Source: HXMU1420-13 sp963691715
GTDB taxonomy: Bacteria > Bacteroidota > Rhodothermia > Balneolales > Balneolaceae
NCBI GenBank assembly: GCA_963691715.1
Contig: OY829281.1
Location: forward strand, 3,162,001-3,226,000
Length of the DNA: 64,000 bases
Direction: 5' to 3'
A program made the translations under genes and the position numbers. Below are positions 55,043 to 62,638 of the stretch, one piece after another. Each line of letters starts with the position of its first letter. Within the stretch, counting starts at the first letter, position 1. The notes under the pieces are model-generated. The model saw nothing but the letters and a program-made list of their open reading frames with translations. It was not told the origin of the DNA and made no database searches.

Positions 55043-55166
55043 CATAACGACCCTGCGTTTAAGCGGCGCAGAGATTAGTTTTTTGTTTAAGTAACGATTT
55101 TATTTTCACCAACACAATATAAAAGTGCGGCTCCGTCTGCGTCCGACTTGAAACGCTTGTTATGCA
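55043..55166 (-). repeat. attC, medium form
   Basis: About 124 bp from CATAACGACCCTGCGTTTAA to AAACGCTTGTTATGC. Belongs to the cassette 55160-55507. Confidence 0.94.
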
Positions 55167-55507
55167 ACCTGCAATTTTTGTTTAAGTTTATTAATGGCAT
55201 TTATGAAATCATTTTCATCTAGGTGTTTACAAAATATGAGAATACTTTCTAGACTTTCTATTTCCCAAGCATGTTTTGAAAAAGTGAGATTTTCTTGATA
55301 CTTACGAATGTCTTTTACATTAAACGATTTCAAACCCTGTTTTTCTAAATCCTTAATTAATTCAGAAACGGAATCTAAGTTAAATAATGGGTAATCGTTT
55401 AATGCGTAATAAAGAGAATTAAGTTCTTCTTTTAGGTTTGGATTCTTTTCAGTTAGATCATGGATTTGAGAAAGTGTTAAATCTAATGGTTTATTATTTG
55501 GTTGCAT
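55160..55507 (-). CDS. Small helical cytoplasmic protein of unknown function (cassette)
   Basis: 115 residues, acidic and helical, no signal or membrane segment. It starts MQPNNKPLDLTLSQIHDLTE and includes ESLESILIFCKHLDENDFIN. No recognised family. It fills its cassette completely: the start lies in the upstream attC core and the stop overlaps its own attC. Confidence 0.65.
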   Translation of the reverse strand: MQPNNKPLDLTLSQIHDLTEKNPNLKEELNSLYYALNDYPLFNLDSVSELIKDLEKQGLKSFNVKDIRKYQENLTFSKHAWEIESLESILIFCKHLDENDFINAINKLKQKLQVA

Positions 55508-55627
55508 AACGACCCTGCGTTTAAGCGGCGCAGGGATTAGTTTTTAGTTTAAGTAACGACTTTATTTTCACCGACACAATACAAAAGTGTGGCACCGTCT
55601 GCGTCCGACTTGAAACGCTTGTTATAA
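55504..55627 (-). repeat. attC, medium form
   Basis: About 124 bp from GCATAACGACCCTGCGTTTA to AAACGCTTGTTATAAGG, with GTGTGGCACC replacing GTGCGGCTCC in the loop. Belongs to the cassette 55622-56101. Confidence 0.94.
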
Positions 55628-56101
55628 GGCAAATAGGCTAAGGATTCTGGTACTTTTTAATTCTTTTCTTGGGTTATGTTTACTACACCACCCTTTTGCA
55701 GTGTAGCGATGAGTATTCCCAAGGTCATCTAATAATTTAACACTGCAAGTAAATGGTTTCCCTCGAGCGGAAATTTTGATCACTTGTAAATGATCTTTCG
55801 AAGGTGCGACATCAAATGCTATTGAAAGAATAGCTTCAAGAACTTGTGATTTATGAAAACCTCTTTGTTTTAATTGTTGGTCAAGGTATTTACTAAATTC
55901 AATTGCTACTTTGTTTGCATTTTTCAAATCAGGTGTACTTTTTCCTGTCAAGAGATTTAAAGATATAGAGGTTCCGCCAACTTTGTCTAAATCTTTGAAT
56001 AAGATTCCTAAAGCCCAATAACCACGCAGATCATTATTTCTGGAAATAAATTTCGTAGCTATTCCAACAGCAAGATCTTTAAGCTTTCTTCTACGTGACA
56101 T
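55622..56101 (-). CDS. Basic cytoplasmic protein of unknown function (cassette)
   Basis: 159 residues, starting MSRRRKLKDLAVGIATKFIS and containing a mixed alpha/beta C-terminal part (SVKLLDDLGNTHRYTAKGWC). No signal or membrane helix and no family recognised. The ORF spans the whole cassette. Confidence 0.66.
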   Translation of the reverse strand: MSRRRKLKDLAVGIATKFISRNNDLRGYWALGILFKDLDKVGGTSISLNLLTGKSTPDLKNANKVAIEFSKYLDQQLKQRGFHKSQVLEAILSIAFDVAPSKDHLQVIKISARGKPFTCSVKLLDDLGNTHRYTAKGWCSKHNPRKELKSTRILSLFAL

Positions 56102-56112
56102 GATTCTTTTGC

Positions 56113-56203
56113 CTTATAACGACCCTGCGTTTAAGCGGCGAGTCTGGGGTTAAAAATTAAAGTTCCGGACTCCGTTCGAGTCCGCTTGAAACGCTTGTTA
56201 TAC
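56113..56203 (-). repeat. attC, short form
   Basis: About 91 bp from CTTATAACGACCCTGCGTTT to AAACGCTTGTTATACAC; very similar to the short sites at 51509 and 52310. Belongs to the TonB-like cassette. Confidence 0.93.
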
Positions 56204-56213
56204 ACACAGCTAA

Positions 56214-56675
56214 CTATTTGAATTCTATAGGGAAAGTTAAAACCATGGCGACAGCTTTTCCATTATATTTTGCAGGATAAACATATGCTTCCATAACTGC
56301 TTGAATTGCTTTTTCATCACATTCCTCATGAATGCCTCTTCGAAGTTGTGGAGCTTTTACAGTTCCATCAGAATCCAGGATTACTGCAACAGATACTTTC
56401 CCACGAACTGGACAAGTGAATCCACTAAGAACTTTTTTGACGGCTGTTTGCTGTAGAAACGGTTGTATGAATTTGGGACCGTCAAAACCAGTATCACTAG
56501 GATTTACCAGAATAACATTTGGATCAGTAGCTTGAGCATCTAAATCTGTAGTTATATAAGAATCTACAACACCATTGAAGTCTGGTTTTGAATATGGAGT
56601 TGGTTCAACTATTGGACGTGAAGTAGTGGCACAACTTCCAAAAACAAAAAGCAAAATGATTAGTAGGTTTTTCAT
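56214..56675 (-). CDS. Lipoprotein with TonB C-terminal-like domain (cassette)
   Basis: 153 residues with lipobox FGSC. The C-terminal 90 residues follow the TonB_C pattern: GKVSVAVILDSDGTVKAPQL, then RRGIHEECDEKAIQAVMEA, YVYPAKYNGKAVAMVLTFPI. It is anchored as a lipoprotein and lacks the TonB membrane helix and Pro-rich spacer, so it is not a canonical energy transducer. Function unknown. Confidence 0.78.
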   Translation of the reverse strand: MKNLLIILLFVFGSCATTSRPIVEPTPYSKPDFNGVVDSYITTDLDAQATDPNVILVNPSDTGFDGPKFIQPFLQQTAVKKVLSGFTCPVRGKVSVAVILDSDGTVKAPQLRRGIHEECDEKAIQAVMEAYVYPAKYNGKAVAMVLTFPIEFK

Positions 56676-56681
56676 GAGTGT

Positions 56682-56804
56682 GTATAACGACCCCGCGTTT
56701 AAGCGGCGCAGAGATTAGTTTTTTGTTTAAGTAACGATTTTATTTTCATCGACACAATACAAAAGTGCGGCTCCGTCTGCGTCCGACTTGAAACGCTTGT
56801 TATA
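56682..56804 (-). repeat. attC, medium form, of the attI-proximal NTR-like copy
   Basis: About 123 bp from TATAACGACCCCGCGTTTAA to AAACGCTTGTTATAGGG. Compared with the attC of the other copy (53018) it has several substitutions and looks nearly identical to 53749-53872 instead. Confidence 0.94.
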
Positions 56805-57399
56805 GGGCATTTCTTTTTCGCATATATTGGAAAAATAAACCTATAGAAGCAATAAACACGAATAACCAAATAGCCCAATTATTGAAGAATGAAGCTGTAC
56901 GTATCGGTTCTGGAAATTGGTTGTCAAGTAATTCACGGTCGTCAAAGTCCCAATCTTCAGTAGAATCAAATTGATTTACCCATTCATTAAAATAATAAGT
57001 GTTAATAGTTCTTGAACATAACCATGTCCAATGATTTCTGGTACCATTCCATCTTAAGTCAGCCGTTTCGGCAAATACCAAATATTCACCACCAAATGTA
57101 AATGAAAACTCACAGCTATTGAATGTTTGTTTAACAGAAATTTTATTCTTCTTTGAACCTTTCCATTTTTTAGAGACTTCCAAGGTGACGACCCAATATT
57201 GTTGGCGAAATATGGGAAGAGATTCAAGAGGTTTTGAAGGGAATAAATCTCTTTCAAATTCAATCTTAACAACTTTGCCGATAAATATTTCAGACGAACG
57301 TTCAACAGCTTCTTCATATGGAATTTCGGAACAAGAACAGGCATAGACATTTGAACCTAAAACAGCGAGTAGAAAAAATGTGCTAATTAAGATTCTCAT
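56800..57399 (-). CDS. TIMP/netrin (NTR)-like membrane-anchored protein, first cassette
   Basis: A 199-residue copy of the protein at 53136-53735, with the same sequence throughout as far as can be read. It is the first cassette behind attI, which is where newly inserted cassettes land and are best expressed. The signal peptide, CSC motif at the mature N-terminus, internal cysteines and C-terminal membrane helix are as described for the distal copy. Presence of two copies implies recent duplication by excision/reinsertion or homologous recombination. Confidence 0.8.
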   Translation of the reverse strand: MRILISTFFLLAVLGSNVYACSCSEIPYEEAVERSSEIFIGKVVKIEFERDLFPSKPLESLPIFRQQYWVVTLEVSKKWKGSKKNKISVKQTFNSCEFSFTFGGEYLVFAETADLRWNGTRNHWTWLCSRTINTYYFNEWVNQFDSTEDWDFDDRELLDNQFPEPIRTASFFNNWAIWLFVFIASIGLFFQYMRKRNAL

Positions 57400-57598
57400 A
57401 CTTGGTTATGCCCTATAACATATTATTTAGCGAACAGGAGGTGAGTATTGTTCGGATAATATTTTAAAACCACCTCAAACATCCCAAAAAATAAACTCAA
57501 AAAAACAAATCCGAACAATTTCTTGAAATTATTTTGTAAGGAATCACCTGCTCACGGGTCTAACAATATATACTGCTAATAATAAAATTGTCAATAGT
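57400..57598. other. attI region and intI leader
   Basis: Non-coding DNA between the first cassette and intI. The cassette junction (G/TT on the minus strand) is at about 57415-57420. An 11-bp inverted repeat, ATTGTTCGGAT (57447) and ATCCGAACAAT (57509), is nested in an outer, imperfect pair AGGAGGTGA (57436) / TCACCTGCT (57544). CGAACA-type half sites at 57431, 57449 (inverted) and 57512 could be integrase or repressor sites. No cassette promoter can be assigned by eye. Confidence 0.65.
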
Positions 57599-58561
57599 AT
57601 GCCCTCAAGTAAATTGTTAACCCAGGTTAGACAAGAAATAAGACGTAGAAATTATAGTTTTAAAACCGAACAAGCGTACATCAGTTGGATACTCCGATAC
57701 ATTCGCTTTCATAACACCACGCACCCCAATGAAATGGGCGCTGCAGAGGTTGAAGATTTTTTAAACGATCTCGCAAATAACGAAAATGTAGCCGCATCTA
57801 CCCAAAATCAAGCATTATCAGCACTCGTATTTTTATATAAACAAGTATTGGATGTACCTACATTAAAATTGGATGGCTTGCAAAGAGCCCGAAAACCACA
57901 AAAAGTACCCGTAGTATTAAGTCAAGACGAAGTGCGCCAAATTTTTTACCATTGTACAGGTCTCCCTCATCTTATTCTTAGCTTGATGTTTGGAACCGGT
58001 ATGCGGATCTCCGAAGTGCTTCGCCTACGTATAAAAGATATCGATTTCGAACACTTTTATATATTAGTGCGGTCAGGAAAAGGATTAAAAGACCGAAGGG
58101 TAATGCTCCCCAATAGCTGTATTCCAGATCTTAAAGAACAAATTAAACGAGCAACTAAACAACACTATAGAGATCTTAAAAAAGGGCAGGGAGAAAAATT
58201 ATTACCAAAAGCATTACATAGAAAACATCCCGGCGAAGCAAAGCATCTCGGTTGGATGTATATTTTTTTCTCTGATAGAATCTCCACCGATCCTCGAAGT
58301 GGATTAAAACATCGACATCATATCTCCGATCGATACATTCAAAAAGCTCTGAAACAAGCAGTTTCTAACACCAACATTGTAAAAAAAGTAAGTTCCCATA
58401 CCCTGCGCCATAGTTTTGCTACACAAATGCTACAATTTGGATACGATATACGAACCGTTCAGGAATTACTAGGACACACCAACGTTAAAACCACTATGAT
58501 TTATACCCATGTTCTTAATGAAAAAGGTAACTTCTTGAAAAGTCCTGTTGATGCAATTTAA
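57599..58561 (+). CDS. intI: Integron integrase IntI
   Basis: 320-residue tyrosine recombinase. Catalytic residues are Arg136 (GTGMRISEV), Lys161 region (GKGLKDRR), His267 and Arg270 (HTLRHSF), His293 (LLGHTNV) and Tyr302 (TMIYTHV). The integron-specific insertion is at residues about 205-240 (KALHRKHPGEAKHLGWMYIF, then STDPRSGLKHRHHI), which binds single-stranded attC hairpins. It points away from the cassettes, the standard integron layout. The upstream spacing to the ATG shows no strong ribosome binding site. Confidence 0.97.
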   Translation: MPSSKLLTQVRQEIRRRNYSFKTEQAYISWILRYIRFHNTTHPNEMGAAEVEDFLNDLANNENVAASTQNQALSALVFLYKQVLDVPTLKLDGLQRARKPQKVPVVLSQDEVRQIFYHCTGLPHLILSLMFGTGMRISEVLRLRIKDIDFEHFYILVRSGKGLKDRRVMLPNSCIPDLKEQIKRATKQHYRDLKKGQGEKLLPKALHRKHPGEAKHLGWMYIFFSDRISTDPRSGLKHRHHISDRYIQKALKQAVSNTNIVKKVSSHTLRHSFATQMLQFGYDIRTVQELLGHTNVKTTMIYTHVLNEKGNFLKSPVDAI

Positions 58562-58617
58562 ACCATGAACTTACATAAATTAAGAAGTAGATTTAATCCC
58601 TGATGTCGAGCAAGTAT

Positions 58618-60042
58618 CTACTCTCCTTCCCCATATTGTTTTAGTTTATTGCGTATGGTTCGATCGGAGATACCCAACAATTGTGCTGCTTTTTTTTGAT
58701 TTCCTTGAGTCTGTTCAAGCGCTTTTTTTATCAGCTTCATCTCCATTTCTTCGATAGACATTAAGGGTAAATCTGTGGTGCTGATGGATTCGTTACTTAA
58801 GGTTTCGTCGGCACTGGAAAAAAGTTCATTATCAATATGTTCTACCAATATTTTATCAGCATCTTGTGCTAAAATGATGCCTCGATGCATTTTATTATTC
58901 AACTCTCGAACATTGCCTCTCCAATCTTGCGCAATCATATAATCCATAAGTTCTTTGGATATCTCTTTATGCTTCAGCCCATATCTGTTGGTGTACGACT
59001 CTGCAAAATAATTTACCAACAAGGGGATGTCACTTTTACGATGTCGAAGGGGAGGTATCTCTATCGGAAATACATTTAAACGATAATATAAATCTTCACG
59101 AAATAGCTTGTCTGCAATAGCCTCTGCAATATTTCGGTTAGAGGTAGCAAGAATGCGTACGTTAGACTTTATTGGCTTTTGGCTACCAACCCTGTAAAAC
59201 TCATTTTCCTGAAGCACTCGCAAAAGTTTTGCCTGTACATTCATTTCAATTTCAGTGATTTCGTCTAAGAGTAGCGTTCCGCCTTCTGCGGCATCAAAAG
59301 CTCCTTTTCTGTCAGATATTGCACCGGTAAATGCGCCCTTTATATGGCCAAATAACGTGCTCTCAACTAATTCTGAAGGTAGATTGGCACAATTTATTTT
59401 GATATACGGTCCGTTTGCACGATTGCTGTGTGCATGTACTTGTTGTGCAAATACTTCTTTACCTGTACCACTTTCACCTTGAATAAGAACGGGAGCTACG
59501 TTTTTTGCAATCTGTGGTAGCACTCGCATTAATTTTTTTATCTGTGGATCATTCCCCACAAATTGATTTTCACCTTTATCACTAGCATCAACAGGACTTA
59601 TAGCTTCCGATGTATCATTTTTCACGACACTTTTTTGGGATACAGGAGTTTGTTTCTTTTTTGAAGCTTCTGTTTCAGGATCCGATTCAAAAAATCGATT
59701 TACACGGAAAATGATTTCTTTGGCTTTAAAAGGCTTGGTGATGTAATCGAAGGCTCCTTTATGTAGTGCGCGAACGGCATGATTTATATTGCCAAAACCA
59801 GTAATCAGAATTACACCTGTGTTGGGATATTCTTTTTTTACATCTGCGAGTACTTCATCTCCTGTTAACTCATTCATTTTCACATCAGATATAACCAAAT
59901 CAACCGTCTCTTTTTTAAGAAACTCAAGTCCTTTAACTGGAGAAGAGAATGCCGTTACTTTATATCCTGCGGTTAGAAGTATTTCTTCGATGAATCCAAG
60001 CAATAATTCATCGTCGTCAACAACAAGAATCGATCGTTTCAT
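58618..60042 (-). CDS. Sigma-54-dependent NtrC-family response regulator, likely flagellar (FlgR/FleR-like)
   Basis: 474 residues: receiver domain with phospho-acceptor Asp53 (ISDVKMNEL), AAA+ domain from about residue 160 with Walker A GESGTGKE, the sigma-54 contact loop GAFTGA and LLLDEI, and a C-terminal Fis-type helix-turn-helix (QKKAAQLLGISDRTIRNKLK). It would activate sigma-54 promoters. It is adjacent to fliT/fliD/fliS, and three sigma-54-like sites precede flagellar operons in this window. The partner kinase may be at 7468-8508. Confidence 0.93.
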   Translation of the reverse strand: MKRSILVVDDDELLLGFIEEILLTAGYKVTAFSSPVKGLEFLKKETVDLVISDVKMNELTGDEVLADVKKEYPNTGVILITGFGNINHAVRALHKGAFDYITKPFKAKEIIFRVNRFFESDPETEASKKKQTPVSQKSVVKNDTSEAISPVDASDKGENQFVGNDPQIKKLMRVLPQIAKNVAPVLIQGESGTGKEVFAQQVHAHSNRANGPYIKINCANLPSELVESTLFGHIKGAFTGAISDRKGAFDAAEGGTLLLDEITEIEMNVQAKLLRVLQENEFYRVGSQKPIKSNVRILATSNRNIAEAIADKLFREDLYYRLNVFPIEIPPLRHRKSDIPLLVNYFAESYTNRYGLKHKEISKELMDYMIAQDWRGNVRELNNKMHRGIILAQDADKILVEHIDNELFSSADETLSNESISTTDLPLMSIEEMEMKLIKKALEQTQGNQKKAAQLLGISDRTIRNKLKQYGEGE

Positions 60043-60126
60043 AAACTATGATTTAGTGAAAGAAAGCTATTTTATTTACCTATAATATAGGCACCCTTAA
60101 ACAATGAAATTGCTGAATAAAAAAAA

Positions 60127-60145
60127 AGAGAGCATTATGCCCTCT
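60127..60145. terminator. Terminator between the FlgM-like gene and the activator gene
   Basis: A hairpin of nine-base arms (AGAGAGCAT / ATGCCCTCT, one mismatch) flanked by A and T runs on both sides, so it may act in both directions. A second short hairpin (TAACCC / GGGTTA) is next to it at 60161-60178. Confidence 0.75.
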
Positions 60146-60175
60146 TTTTTTATAAATAATTAACCCTAATGGGGG

Positions 60176-60526
60176 TTATCGAAACATATTTTCGGCCATT
60201 TTTTCCCAAACAGCGGGGTCGTTCAACATCTTTCCTAGCTCTGTCTCTCGGGCAGCTTCTGGGGAAATTTGTCGAGCTTGATCATATTCATTGATGCGTG
60301 CTTTATATTCTTTTAGTTTTATAAAAGCAGCAGAATTAGCTTTTTCGAGTTCGATTTGAGCAAACTGCTCATCACTACTTTGTACACTAGAACTGCTAAT
60401 GGAAACTTTATCCGAAAGATTATTTGCTTCCTTTTGCTCAGCAACGCGACCAGCACGGCCAGTTTCTGTTGCCTTAGAACCGTCTATTGATCCATTAAGC
60501 TGTGTTGATAGTTTATTGATTTCCAT
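60176..60526 (-). CDS. FlgM-like protein, candidate anti-sigma-28 factor
   Basis: 116 residues, hydrophilic and largely disordered with a helical C-terminal half. The N-terminal MEINKLS and the segment LSDKVSISSSSVQSSDEQFA resemble the I-x-x-L and V-x-I-S-S motifs of FlgM, whose C-terminus binds FliA. It precedes the activator gene and follows fliT. Homology is suggestive only; the length and context fit either FlgM or a lineage-specific flagellar protein. Confidence 0.5.
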   Translation of the reverse strand: MEINKLSTQLNGSIDGSKATETGRAGRVAEQKEANNLSDKVSISSSSVQSSDEQFAQIELEKANSAAFIKLKEYKARINEYDQARQISPEAARETELGKMLNDPAVWEKMAENMFR

Positions 60527-60547
60527 GGTGGTTGTAATTAATAAGTA

Positions 60548-60907
60548 TTAAAAATATGAAATATTTGGAGTTTTTATAACCCCATAACTGTCTCGAGCCT
60601 TGCGCCGTTTAGTTGCAGCAGCAAGTTTCTCCATTTGAAGGTTCAATAACGTTGAAATTCTATTCTGAATTTCACCATTCATAGAAACAAAAGCATCAAA
60701 AAGAGGGCGTAAAATGCCGATTTCATAATTTGATAATGTTGTCTCTTGTTGGTTCTTTTGAACTACATTCAAAATTTCTAAATATTCTTCTCGCTGATTC
60801 ATTTCTTCTCGAATTATTTCAAGCGAGGGGGCTTCTTTATCTAATTCAGTGAGTATATTCTCACTCAATTCATTTAATCTAGTGATGGTATGTTTTAATC
60901 TATCCAT
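60548..60907 (-). CDS. fliT: FliT-like export chaperone
   Basis: 119 residues, entirely helical with coiled-coil character and a short basic C-terminus (AATKRRKARDSYGVIKTPN). FliT binds FliD and is commonly encoded beside fliD/fliS as here. Sequence match by eye is limited; context is the main support. Confidence 0.7.
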   Translation of the reverse strand: MDRLKHTITRLNELSENILTELDKEAPSLEIIREEMNQREEYLEILNVVQKNQQETTLSNYEIGILRPLFDAFVSMNGEIQNRISTLLNLQMEKLAAATKRRKARDSYGVIKTPNISYF

Positions 60908-60910
60908 GTA

Positions 60911-62302
60911 TTAAATATATGATGGTGCTGATACGCTTACAGTAGAAAATTGAACAACTTGGTCAAATTGTTGTTGTCCAGCTTCTAGCATAGCATCCAA
61001 TTCATTAAATATTCTTCTTTGTTCTTCTTCATATTCTATCAAATAATCCTCTTCTCGCTCAATGAGCCGATCTAAATTATCAATTTTATCATCTAGACTA
61101 TCTTCCAAGGACGATAGAATTCCGCCAGACTCTGTAAAACTTTCCGATTGAGAAAGAATAGCAGTAATAGGAGAGCTTTCATCCCCAAAAAAAGCAGCAA
61201 TTTGTTCTGGGTTATCTTGTAATACTTGATTCAATTTATCAGCATCATCAATAACCATTTTCCCATCATTCTCGAAGCTAATCCCTAAATCAGTGAAATT
61301 TTGCACATTACCACTCGAAATATCATCAGCATTTAGTAATGCTGTCTGTCGTAAAGTAGTGCTTAAGGTACGGATGGTTCTGTATTTTTGTAATGGTCCT
61401 TTATTACCAGTTTCAGCGTTAATAAAAGTTCTTTCTCTAATGGTTTCATTTACTTCATTAAATGCTGCAATAAAATCTTCTAAATTAGCTTTTGATCCAT
61501 CAATGTTACGCGAAACGGTCATTTGTTCTTGTTCGCCGGAGGCATCCAAAAGGGTAAAATCTAATCCATCAACAGCATCAGTAACAGTATTAGAACCTCT
61601 CGTAAATGTAATCCCATCAATGGTGAAGGAAGCGTCCAATTCTTCATCGGGTACTAATTCGCTAAGCCCACCTGTAATTTCGGATAATACGCCAGTTGCT
61701 CCACTAAATTGAATGCGATTATCGAATCCAGTTTCTAAACTCTGTATAGAAAACTGTATGTTGTCACTATCAGTATTAAATACATTAGCACTTGCTTCTT
61801 CTCCAAAGGCATTTGAAATTTCAGTAACAAATGAATCTAAAATTTCTTTGTTTGTTAGTCCTGTAGTCGATACTGAGATTGTTTCCGTTTTATCTCCAAT
61901 GGTTAACGTTACAGATCCGTCTCCAAAGCCTGCTAAATCTGTGCCTGAAGCTACTCTGCTTGTGTCTAGAGCAATGTCTCGCTGTGCTAACCGATGAGTT
62001 GTTATATTATAGGTGTTTTCTCTGTCTAACCCAGATACGGAATTAATTTTTATTGCTGTACTCTCACTAACACTGGATGAAAATAATTCGAATGAGTTGT
62101 TAGATTCGGTCGTTAATTCTTTAATTTTAGCTTCTAAATCAGTGAGCGCACTACTTATAACACCTACTGCCGTCTTACTTTCTTTAACATCACTTTGTTC
62201 AGCTTCAAAACGGAGCTTTTTTTGACTTTCTAACTCAACAAGCTGAGTAACAAATGTTTCATAGGATGAAGTTTGTGCGAATAAGCTAGAGATTGAAGCC
62301 AT
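60911..62302 (-). CDS. fliD: Flagellar filament cap protein FliD
   Basis: 463 residues. The N-terminal coiled-coil region (SYETFVTQLVELESQKKLRF) and the HAP2 C-terminal pattern (YRTIRTLSTTLRQTALLNAD, GNVQNFTDLGISFENDGKMV, then DKLNQVLQDNPEQIAAFFGD) are typical. It caps the filament and folds incoming flagellin. It is encoded between fliS and fliT. Confidence 0.95.
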   Translation of the reverse strand: MASISSLFAQTSSYETFVTQLVELESQKKLRFEAEQSDVKESKTAVGVISSALTDLEAKIKELTTESNNSFELFSSSVSESTAIKINSVSGLDRENTYNITTHRLAQRDIALDTSRVASGTDLAGFGDGSVTLTIGDKTETISVSTTGLTNKEILDSFVTEISNAFGEEASANVFNTDSDNIQFSIQSLETGFDNRIQFSGATGVLSEITGGLSELVPDEELDASFTIDGITFTRGSNTVTDAVDGLDFTLLDASGEQEQMTVSRNIDGSKANLEDFIAAFNEVNETIRERTFINAETGNKGPLQKYRTIRTLSTTLRQTALLNADDISSGNVQNFTDLGISFENDGKMVIDDADKLNQVLQDNPEQIAAFFGDESSPITAILSQSESFTESGGILSSLEDSLDDKIDNLDRLIEREEDYLIEYEEEQRRIFNELDAMLEAGQQQFDQVVQFSTVSVSAPSYI

Positions 62303-62314
62303 TCTTTAAGGTGT

Positions 62315-62638
62315 TTATGCAGTTATTTGTTGGATATTCACTTGCTTGTTAGAAACTTCTTCCCAAGTGTCGCGAAGAGGTTCTAGCACTTCTCGAATTT
62401 CTTCAAAGCGGTGCTTGCGTGATAGGTCCTGGCAATATCTGTATAATTCAAAGAGTTGACCCGCAGGCTCGTAATCAAAATTAAGACCTTGAATTAGTCC
62501 AGAAAGAATTTCTCTTACCTTTCTATCATCTTCTCTGTAAGAAGCTTGAATGAGTAGGTCATACATCTTCACTACAAGCTTTAGTGGAGAAGCATTCATT
62601 ATTGATTGTCGTTGATATACTAAGGATGCGTTTTGCAT
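62315..62638 (-). CDS. fliS: Flagellin export chaperone FliS
   Basis: 107 residues. The FliS opening is clear (SLVYQRQSIMNASPLKLVVK then MYDLLIQASYREDDRKVRE). It binds the flagellin C-terminus before export. It is the first gene of the fliS-fliD-fliT operon. A sigma-54-type site lies about 135 bases upstream. Confidence 0.92.
   Translation of the reverse strand: MQNASLVYQRQSIMNASPLKLVVKMYDLLIQASYREDDRKVREILSGLIQGLNFDYEPAGQLFELYRYCQDLSRKHRFEEIREVLEPLRDTWEEVSNKQVNIQQITA

Larger units (their letters stand above)
43546..58617 (-). mobile_element. Chromosomal integron: intI, attI and about 20 gene cassettes
   Basis: An integron-type integrase (57599-58561) is oriented away from a string of minus-strand cassettes. 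Each cassette consists of a short gene followed by an attC-type imperfect palindrome that begins with a TAACG-type and ends with a TTGTTA-type core site. Twenty attC sites, one of them a remnant, can be located between 43.55 and 56.80 kb. The whole element lies inside a flagellar locus, between the flgL operon and the sigma-54 activator. No transposase or resistance gene is present, so this is a sedentary integron rather than a mobile one. Confidence 0.93.

Noticed and set aside
54858..55043. Minus-strand 61-residue frame inside the gene-less cassette
   Set aside because: GTG start, no ribosome binding site, and an equally good 51-residue frame overlaps it in another phase.
45187..56804. Repeated array considered as CRISPR
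   Set aside because: Repeats are 57-205 bp imperfect palindromes separated by genes of variable length, and an integron integrase is adjacent, so they are attC sites.
57431..57454. CGAACA/TGTTCG pair as a LexA box controlling intI
   Set aside because: The half sites are 12 bases apart, not the 4 expected for a CGAAC-N4-GTTCG box.
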